A stretch of 10,356 nucleotides of DNA from Gammaproteobacteria bacterium (GTDB lineage Bacteria; Pseudomonadota; Gammaproteobacteria; SZUA-229): positions 1 to 10,356 of the forward strand of contig DRLE01000227.1 in assembly GCA_011051475.1 (NCBI GenBank). Direction: 5' to 3'. Shown one piece after another: positions 6,336 through 10,356 of this stretch. The first letter of the stretch is position 1. The number at the start of each line of letters is the position of its first letter. Below the pieces are notes generated by a model, which searched no databases, was not told the DNA's origin, and saw nothing but the letters and a program-made list of their open reading frames with translations. The translations under genes were made by a program, and so were the position numbers.

Positions 6336-7739
6336 CTATTCGAACCCGTCGGTGTTGTACATTTCAGGGATATAATTCTCGAACTTGGTGTACTTGCCGA
6401 GGAAGGTCAGCAGTGACTTGCCGATGGGGCCGTTACGCTGTTTGGCGATAATGATTTCCGCCACACCTTTTTGCGGGCTGTCCTCGTTATAGACCTCGTC
6501 GCGGTAGATAAACACGATCAGGTCGGCGTCCTGCTCGATGGCACCGGACTCACGCAGGTCGGACATCACCGGGCGTTTGTCGGGACGCTGCTCCAGGCTG
6601 CGGTTAAGCTGGGAAAGTGCAATCACCGGCACTTCCAGTTCCTTGGCCATGGCCTTGAGGCCACGCGAGATTTCGGAAATTTCGGTGGCGCGGTTCTCAC
6701 TGCCGCCGTGGATCTGCATCAGCTGCAGATAGTCGATAACGATCAGGCCGAGGCCGTGCTTGCGTTTTAAACGCCGCGCGCGGGCGCGAATCTCGTTAGG
6801 CGACAGCGCCGGCGTATCATCGATAAATATCGAGGCTTCCGAGAGAATATGAATGGCCGAGGTAATGCGCGCCCAGTCCTCGTCGGTAAGGTTGCCGGTG
6901 CGGATATGGTGCTGGTCGACCCTCCCCAGCGAGGAAATCATACGCATGGCCAGGGCGTCGCCCGGCATTTCCATACTGAATACCGCCACCGGCAGCTTGG
7001 CGGCAATGGCAGCATTTTCGGCAATATTCATGGCAAAGGTGGTCTTGCCCATGGACGGGCGGCCGGCAACGATGACCAGATCGGCCGGTTGCAGGCCGGT
7101 GGTCATTTCATCGAACTTGTCAAAACCGGTGGCAACGCCGGTAATACCGCCATCGCTGTTAAACAGGTGGTCGATCTTGTCCACGGTTTTCGACAGCAGG
7201 GTTTTCATTTCCTGGAAACCGCTGTTGCCGCGGGCGCCGTGCTCGGCGATCTGGAAGACCCTTTTTTCGGCTTCATCCAGCAGTTCCTTGCTGTCTCGCC
7301 CGTCGGGCTGGTAGCCGCTGCTGCTGATATCGGTACCGACGGCAATCAGCTGGCGCAGCACCGACTTTTCGCGCACGATATTGGCATAGGCCTCGATATT
7401 GGCGGCGCTGGGCGTGTCCTTGGCCAGGCGACCCAGATACAGCAGACCACCGGCCTGCTCCAGCTGGTTGTTTTTCTCCAGGCACTGCGACAGGGTGACG
7501 GCATCGAAGGGTTCGTTGCGCGACTCCAGCTCGCGAATAGCGGCAAACAGCAGACGATGGTCGTGGCGGTAGAAGTCCTCCTCCACCAGCTTGTCGGCAA
7601 TATTCTCCCAGGCGCGGTTATCCAGCAGCAGACCGCCGATAACGGCCTGCTCGGCCTCGATGGAATGCGGCGGCACACGCAGATTGCCGGCGCCTTCGTC
7701 GGGGTATTCAGATGCAGGGAAAGGAGCTGTTTCAGACAT
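6336..7739 (-). CDS. dnaB: Replicative DNA helicase DnaB
   Basis: This 467-residue hexameric 5'-3' helicase moves on the lagging strand at the replication fork. The N-terminal primase-interacting domain is at about 24-125, followed by a linker helix. The RecA-like ATPase domain has Walker A GRPSMGKT at 226-233, Walker B GLIVIDYLQLM at about 331-341, and the C-terminal SDLRESGAIEQDADLI and RNGPIG motifs. The length is normal and there is no intein, which dnaB genes sometimes carry. The ATG at 7737-7739 is preceded by CCAGG at moderate distance. dnaB follows rplI in many gammaproteobacteria. Here a terminator and a repeat separate the two, and a TATAAT box just upstream of dnaB suggests independent transcription with alr. 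Confidence 0.97.
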   Translation of the reverse strand: MSETAPFPASEYPDEGAGNLRVPPHSIEAEQAVIGGLLLDNRAWENIADKLVEEDFYRHDHRLLFAAIRELESRNEPFDAVTLSQCLEKNNQLEQAGGLLYLGRLAKDTPSAANIEAYANIVREKSVLRQLIAVGTDISSSGYQPDGRDSKELLDEAEKRVFQIAEHGARGNSGFQEMKTLLSKTVDKIDHLFNSDGGITGVATGFDKFDEMTTGLQPADLVIVAGRPSMGKTTFAMNIAENAAIAAKLPVAVFSMEMPGDALAMRMISSLGRVDQHHIRTGNLTDEDWARITSAIHILSEASIFIDDTPALSPNEIRARARRLKRKHGLGLIVIDYLQLMQIHGGSENRATEISEISRGLKAMAKELEVPVIALSQLNRSLEQRPDKRPVMSDLRESGAIEQDADLIVFIYRDEVYNEDSPQKGVAEIIIAKQRNGPIGKSLLTFLGKYTKFENYIPEMYNTDGFE

Positions 7740-7765
7740 AAATAAACCTGGTTTCTTGGCTTTTG

Positions 7766-7771
7766 ATTATA
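7766..7771 (-). promoter_or_regulatory. -10 box for dnaB-alr
   Basis: Read on the minus strand this is a perfect TATAAT, 26 bases upstream of the dnaB ATG and downstream of the rplI terminator and repeat. The -35 region at 16-18 bases is C-rich and poor (around CTTCCC), so a weak or activator-dependent promoter is likely. Confidence 0.5.
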
Positions 7772-7811
7772 AGGTTATTGTCTGGTCGGGGGAAGATGAT
7801 TTTGGACAGAA

Positions 7812-7934
7812 TTTTTTAACCACAGAGGACACAGAGGGACACAGAGTTTTTATTTTTTACACACCGAAGGTGTGTAAAAAAACATATATAAAGGTTTTTC
7901 TCTGTGAACCTCTGTGTCCTCTGTGGTTAAAAAA
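7812..7934. repeat. Complete palindromic 'ACAGAGG' repeat element
   Basis: The left arm (7812-7846) and right arm (7900-7934) are 35-base inverted repeats differing at two positions. They are built from ACAGAGGAC units and bounded by TTTTTTAACC and GGTTAAAAAA. The core (7847-7899) holds a separate hairpin. The arms match those of the element at 1-148 (shared TTTTTAT after the left arm and CTCTGTG..CCTCTGTGTCCTCTGTGG), but the core is unrelated. It lies between the rplI terminator and the dnaB promoter, with its outer T-run shared with the terminator U-tract. It has no coding capacity. Confidence 0.85.
7853..7882. terminator. Hairpin in repeat core, possible bidirectional terminator
   Basis: TTTTTTACACACC and GGTGTGTAAAAAA form a perfect 13-bp stem with loop GAA on the plus strand. 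On the minus strand, the direction of rplI and dnaB, the loop reads C-TTCG-G, a stable UUCG tetraloop type, and the stem ends in a T-run. The structure is nearly symmetric, so it could stop transcription in either direction as a backup to the rplI terminator. Confidence 0.55.
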
Positions 7935-7957
7935 AAGGCCCGCATCAACAGCGGGCC
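7929..7957 (-). terminator. Intrinsic terminator of the rpsF-rplI operon
   Basis: On the minus strand GGGCCCGC-TGTTGAT-GCGGGCC is followed directly by eight Ts (complement of the A-run 7929-7936). The 7-bp GC stem (7937-7943 with 7951-7957) plus U8 is canonical, 26 bases past the rplI stop codon. The U-tract is at the same time the outer edge of the ACAGAGG repeat. Confidence 0.9.
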
Positions 7958-7983
7958 CTTTCAGCAAACCATAAAGGTAACGC

Positions 7984-8439
7984 TTACTCGCTTTCTTCAC
8001 CGATAATGGTGACCTTTGCAATCGCGTCCACATCGGTATGCAGATGCAGGGTGATTTCGTATTCACCGGCCTGGCGGATCGGGCCTTCGGGCAGGCGGAC
8101 TTCGCGTTTTTCAACCTCAACACCGGCATCGGTCACGGCGGCGGCGATATCGATATTGCCGATGGAACCGAACAGCTTGCCTTCGGTGCCGGACTTGGCG
8201 GTAATGCTGATAGCCAGCGCCTCGATCTGCTCACGGCGCTGCTCGGCATTGGCCCTGGCTTCGGCCGCCAGTTTTTCCAGCTCGGCACGACGGGCTTCGA
8301 TTTCCGCCTTGTTTTCCTCGGTAGCAACCTTGGCCTTGCCCTGCGGCAGCAGATAGTTGCGTGCGAAACCGGCTTTAACGTTTACCAGATCACCAATGTC
8401 GCCCAGGCGATCAATTTTTTCATATAAGATGACTTCCAT
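7984..8439 (-). CDS. rplI: 50S ribosomal protein L9
   Basis: This 151-residue protein has the two-domain L9 layout. The N-terminal rRNA-binding domain (MEVILYEKIDRLGDIGDLVNV, then FARNYLLPQGKA) is followed by a long charged helix at about 42-78 and a C-terminal domain with KLFGSIGNIDIA and the ITLHLHTDV strand near the end. L9 binds domain V of 23S rRNA at the base of the L1 stalk and helps maintain the reading frame. The ATG at 8437-8439 has GAGG nine bases upstream. It is the last gene of the rpsF operon and ends in a strong terminator. The C-terminal tail (IIGEESE) is slightly acidic; otherwise it is ordinary. Confidence 0.97.
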   Translation of the reverse strand: MEVILYEKIDRLGDIGDLVNVKAGFARNYLLPQGKAKVATEENKAEIEARRAELEKLAAEARANAEQRREQIEALAISITAKSGTEGKLFGSIGNIDIAAAVTDAGVEVEKREVRLPEGPIRQAGEYEITLHLHTDVDAIAKVTIIGEESE

Positions 8440-8519
8440 CTTTCTAACCTCAGTTTATTATCTTGTCAAAAGCCCCGGAACTGCTTTTCCCGGACTGTAT
8501 TCTTAAATTGCGAATTGTT

Positions 8520-9431
8520 TTATTCCGGGCCATTGCCACCCGGAGCTGCCAGTCGTCCCCGGATATCCAGCCAGGGGTCGGCAAATGCCAGCAGGATGAC
8601 CAGAATCAGCAAATGCGGTATAAAAAACAGCAATGCATATGCGAAAAACAGCCATGCGCCACTTATCTGCCGGATATTGACGACAGCGTGTATCAGTGAC
8701 AGCGCCTGTATGCTGTATGTCATCAATACCACGGTGACCAGTCCCAGCACCAGCACACTGCCCGTCACCATGGCCAGCAGCATAATCGCCAGGGCGATCA
8801 GCGCGGCGGTTTTACCCAGGTTCAGACTGCGAAACTCGCGACCGAATCCACCCGGGTTGTACAGTACCGCCTGCCACCACCGTCCCAGAAACAGACTGAT
8901 CATGGCGCCGAACATGACGCTGCTGGCCAGCAGTGCCGGCATAAAGGCAAGCAGCCAGTCGACCGTGTGATTCAGGTCGTCCAGCGAAAACTCGTCCGAC
9001 TGCGAAGCCAGCTGTGTGGCCATCTGCTCCAGCGGTTCACGCCAGGCCTCACCCATATCCGGCCACAGCGCGTACAATACGGCCACGCCGGCCAGGGCAA
9101 TGCCTGTCAATACCTGCAGGCTGTAGGCCAGCGACACGCTCTGCTGCAGTACCGCGGCAATCAGCCAGGCCGGCAGCCAGGCCATGAGTACAAACATCAT
9201 GGCCATCTGCGGCGCGGCGAACACCAGCCAGGAAAACAGCGCAGCGCCGGCGATAGCCAGCAACATGCTGATAATGCCCTGCCTGGGCCCCTTGACCAGT
9301 GTCACCAGTACGATGGCGCCGCCGCTGACCCAAAGTGCCGGTGTAAACAATACACCCAGCAGGGCCGTGGTGGCGGCAACCAGTGCCGCCTGGCTGTGTC
9401 CCTTTAGTATAAAACGTGCCAGAAATAACAT
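8520..9431 (-). CDS. DUF2232 (YybS-like) polytopic membrane protein
   Basis: This 303-residue integral membrane protein has about eight hydrophobic segments: roughly 14-48 as two, 54-96 as two, 103-122, 161-183, 209-240 as one or two, and 262-286. A soluble loop at about 125-158 is rich in Gln, Asp and Glu. The segment RWWQAVLYNPGGFGREFRSL (184-203) is typical of the gammaproteobacterial DUF2232 group, which is usually found between rpsR and rplI exactly as here. The function is unknown; the conserved position hints at a link with the operon but is not proof. The ATG at 9429-9431 has a weak AGG upstream. It lies 60 bases after rpsR and 80 before rplI, both looser than within a tight operon. 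Confidence 0.85.
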   Translation of the reverse strand: MLFLARFILKGHSQAALVAATTALLGVLFTPALWVSGGAIVLVTLVKGPRQGIISMLLAIAGAALFSWLVFAAPQMAMMFVLMAWLPAWLIAAVLQQSVSLAYSLQVLTGIALAGVAVLYALWPDMGEAWREPLEQMATQLASQSDEFSLDDLNHTVDWLLAFMPALLASSVMFGAMISLFLGRWWQAVLYNPGGFGREFRSLNLGKTAALIALAIMLLAMVTGSVLVLGLVTVVLMTYSIQALSLIHAVVNIRQISGAWLFFAYALLFFIPHLLILVILLAFADPWLDIRGRLAAPGGNGPE

Positions 9432-9447
9432 ATCTACACGCCTGTCA

Positions 9448-9465
9448 GCGCCCGGTTTCGGGCAC
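9448..9465 (-). other. Hairpin in the rpsR-DUF2232 spacer
   Basis: GCGCCCG (9448-9454) pairs with CGGGCAC (9459-9465) around loop GTTT, seven pairs including one wobble. Read on the mRNA it is followed by GCTGACAGG with no U-tract, so it is not an intrinsic terminator. It could be an RNA stability or processing stem that lowers expression of the membrane protein relative to S6 and S18. Confidence 0.4.
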
Positions 9466-9491
9466 GAGTGAAGCTGGTTCCTGGCCCAGTA

Positions 9492-9719
9492 TTATTTATG
9501 GCTGTCGGTATAAGGCATCAGCGCGAGATAACGGGCAACCTTGATTGCCTTGGTCAGTTTGCGCTGGTATTTCGCCTTGGTACCGGTAATACGCGCCGGC
9601 ACGATCTTGCCGCTTTCAGAAACGAAAGACTTCAGCAGTTCGATGTCCTTGTAATCAACATCGGTAATGCCTTCGGCGGTAAAACGACAATAACGTTTAC
9701 GTCTGAAATTTGCTGCCAT
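9492..9719 (-). CDS. rpsR: 30S ribosomal protein S18
   Basis: This 75-residue protein is the normal bacterial S18 length. The conserved core is complete: FRRKRYCRF at the start, IDVDYKDIELLKSFVSESGKI-like centre, and RITGTKAKYQRKLTKAIKVARYLALMP. It binds the 30S platform as a complex with S6. The single Cys11 follows the RYCRF pattern found in many S18 proteins. The start is well supported: AGGAGA lies six bases before the ATG and overlaps the rpsF stop region, with a 9-base gap, so the pair is translationally coupled, consistent with equimolar S6 and S18. Confidence 0.97.
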   Translation of the reverse strand: MAANFRRKRYCRFTAEGITDVDYKDIELLKSFVSESGKIVPARITGTKAKYQRKLTKAIKVARYLALMPYTDSHK

Positions 9720-9728
9720 TGTCTTCTC

Positions 9729-10160
9729 CTATTCTGCAGATGCTTCAGCAGCATCGGTTTTGGTTTCACTGGCCTTTTCCGCCGGAGCGGCCGCAGCAGC
9801 AGGTCTGGCGGCAGGCTTCTTCTCGGCTGCATCGGCAGCGGTTTTTTCCTTGGCCAGGGCAGACATCTCGGTGACGGCTTCATCACGCTTGATAATCAGG
9901 TTACGAATAACCGCATCGTTGTAACGGAAAGCCGTTTCGATTTCATCGCGGATATCGGCATTGCACTCAACGTTCATCAGAACGTAGTGAGCCTTGTGAA
10001 TTTTGTTGATCGGGTAAGCCAGCTGGCGACGGCCCCAGTCTTCAAGACGGTGAACAGTACCACCGCTGTTTTCGACCAGCGCTTTGTAGCGCTCGATCAT
10101 CGCAGGTACCTGTTCGCTCTGGTCAGGGTGCACCAGAAACACGATTTCGTAGTGACGCAT
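9729..10160 (-). CDS. rpsF: 30S ribosomal protein S6
   Basis: This 143-residue protein has the S6 ferredoxin-like fold from MRHYEIVFLVHPDQSEQV to about residue 100, including ENSGGTVHRLEDWGRRQLAYPINK and HYVLMNVEC. After it comes a tail of about 40 residues that is almost entirely Ala, Glu, Lys, Pro and Thr. The start is the ATG at 10158-10160, because GAGGAAACT precedes it and S6 homologues begin MRHYE. The same frame stays open to 10247, but that would add 29 non-conserved residues and cover the leader. S6 binds 16S rRNA with S18. Some S6 tails are glutamylated by RimK; this one ends ASAE, and modification cannot be inferred. Confidence 0.95.
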   Translation of the reverse strand: MRHYEIVFLVHPDQSEQVPAMIERYKALVENSGGTVHRLEDWGRRQLAYPINKIHKAHYVLMNVECNADIRDEIETAFRYNDAVIRNLIIKRDEAVTEMSALAKEKTAADAAEKKPAARPAAAAAPAEKASETKTDAAEASAE

Positions 10161-10175
10161 AGTTTCCTCTCGGTT

Positions 10176-10206
10176 AAAGCCCCCCATCGACGCCGCAGGC
10201 GGCTTT
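10176..10206 (-). promoter_or_regulatory. Structured rpsF leader, candidate S6:S18 autoregulatory motif
   Basis: On the mRNA, AAAGCC and GGCUUU (10206-10201 and 10181-10176) can pair. Between them lie GCCUGCGGC, able to form a small inner stem, and a G-rich strand. The 5' side contains the CCG trinucleotide. Known rpsF leaders carry a hairpin with a conserved CCG in an internal loop that binds the S6:S18 complex and represses translation. Position (15 bases before the ATG) and the CCG fit; the exact consensus was not checked. Confidence 0.45.
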
Positions 10207-10245
10207 TCGTGGTGGAGCAAGGGATAATCAAATTGTAGGGCGCGC

Positions 10246-10274
10246 ATTATACTGGAAACCAGGCGATTAGTGAA
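10246..10274 (-). promoter_or_regulatory. Sigma-70 promoter of the rpsF operon
   Basis: On the minus strand TTCACT (10274-10269) and a perfect TATAAT (10251-10246) are separated by 17 bases. The G/C-rich GCGCGCCC just after the -10 box resembles the discriminator of growth-rate-controlled ribosomal promoters. Transcription would begin near 10239, giving a leader of about 80 bases that includes the hairpin at 10176-10206. Confidence 0.75.
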
Positions 10275-10356
10275 CCACTATTAACAAAAAGCTGAAATAG
10301 CTAATATTTAAGGCAAGGTTAGTCGGTTAATAACGTGAATCAGACGTTCAAAAACC

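Noticed and set aside
6849..7745. 298-residue plus-strand frame opposite dnaB
   Set aside because: Arises from the GC-rich third-position pattern of dnaB on the other strand; composition is His/Gly/Gln-rich with no family signature.
7812..7934. CRISPR array or tandem-repeat interpretation of the ACAGAGG units
   Set aside because: The units are about 9 bases, arranged as two inverted arms with no spacers of regular length, and there are no cas genes.
7591..8129. Open frames on both strands across the repeat between dnaB and rplI
   Set aside because: They contain repeat-derived peptides such as TTEDTE and NHRGHRG, overlap dnaB or rplI antisense or out of frame, and lack ribosome sites.
8440..8519. 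Possible attenuator in the DUF2232-rplI spacer (CCGGG repeats)
   Set aside because: The CCGGG tracts give at most a 4-5 bp interrupted stem with no U-tract; too weak to call.
9468..10238. 256-residue plus-strand frame opposite rpsR and rpsF
   Set aside because: It runs antisense through two ribosomal protein genes and the operon promoter, and resembles no known protein.
10161..10247. N-terminal extension of rpsF to an upstream ATG
   Set aside because: It would add 29 residues absent from S6 proteins, start within the -10 region, and ignore the strong GAGGAAACT ribosome site.
10275..10356. Terminator or gene end of an upstream gene at the right edge
   Set aside because: Only short inverted repeats (AGCT-GAAAT-AGCT, AACGT/ACGTT) are present; not enough to support a structure, and the neighbouring gene is outside the window.

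Overview
The window looks like core chromosome of a gammaproteobacterium, probably a Chromatiales or Thiotrichales-type lineage (taxon inferred, not proven). The evidence is the gene order rpsF-rpsR-DUF2232 membrane protein-rplI-dnaB-alr, a proteobacterial 7Fe ferredoxin, a GalU-type uridylyltransferase and a UbiT (YhbT) protein. There is no phage, transposase, CRISPR array, tRNA or rRNA. Every gene except fdxA is on the minus strand, so the layout below is read from high to low coordinates.

Right block (10356 to 5230): a TTCACT-17-TATAAT promoter and a structured leader, possibly the S6:S18 autoregulatory motif, precede rpsF, rpsR, a polytopic DUF2232 protein and rplI. A strong intrinsic terminator follows rplI and runs directly into a palindromic 'ACAGAGG' repeat. 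After that, a new TATAAT box precedes dnaB, which is tightly coupled to alr. This block joins translation (S6, S18, L9), replication (replicative helicase) and cell-wall precursor supply (D-alanine).

Middle block (5229 to 2630): a lipoprotein with an eight-fold, exactly 40-residue PQQ-like propeller repeat faces fdxA convergently, with an unusual 15-bp perfect stem-loop between them. fdxA is divergent from galU (UDP-glucose synthesis).

Left block (2629 to 1): pdxS and pdxT form a two-gene operon for the DXP-independent pyridoxal-phosphate synthase, an unusual vitamin B6 route for this group. PLP is also the cofactor of the alanine racemase in this window. ubiT (oxygen-independent ubiquinone synthesis) is the last gene.

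The least ordinary content is non-coding. Two copies of an 'ACAGAGG' arm palindrome have different cores, and one core holds an inverted pair of REP-like hairpins. A third, unrelated palindromic element has 'TGTCAT..TGAGCG' ends. All three sit directly behind the 3' end of a minus-strand gene. I see no new multi-gene system here. The repeats, the propeller periodicity, an AT-rich patch inside alr and the convergent stem-loop are the items most worth a second look.
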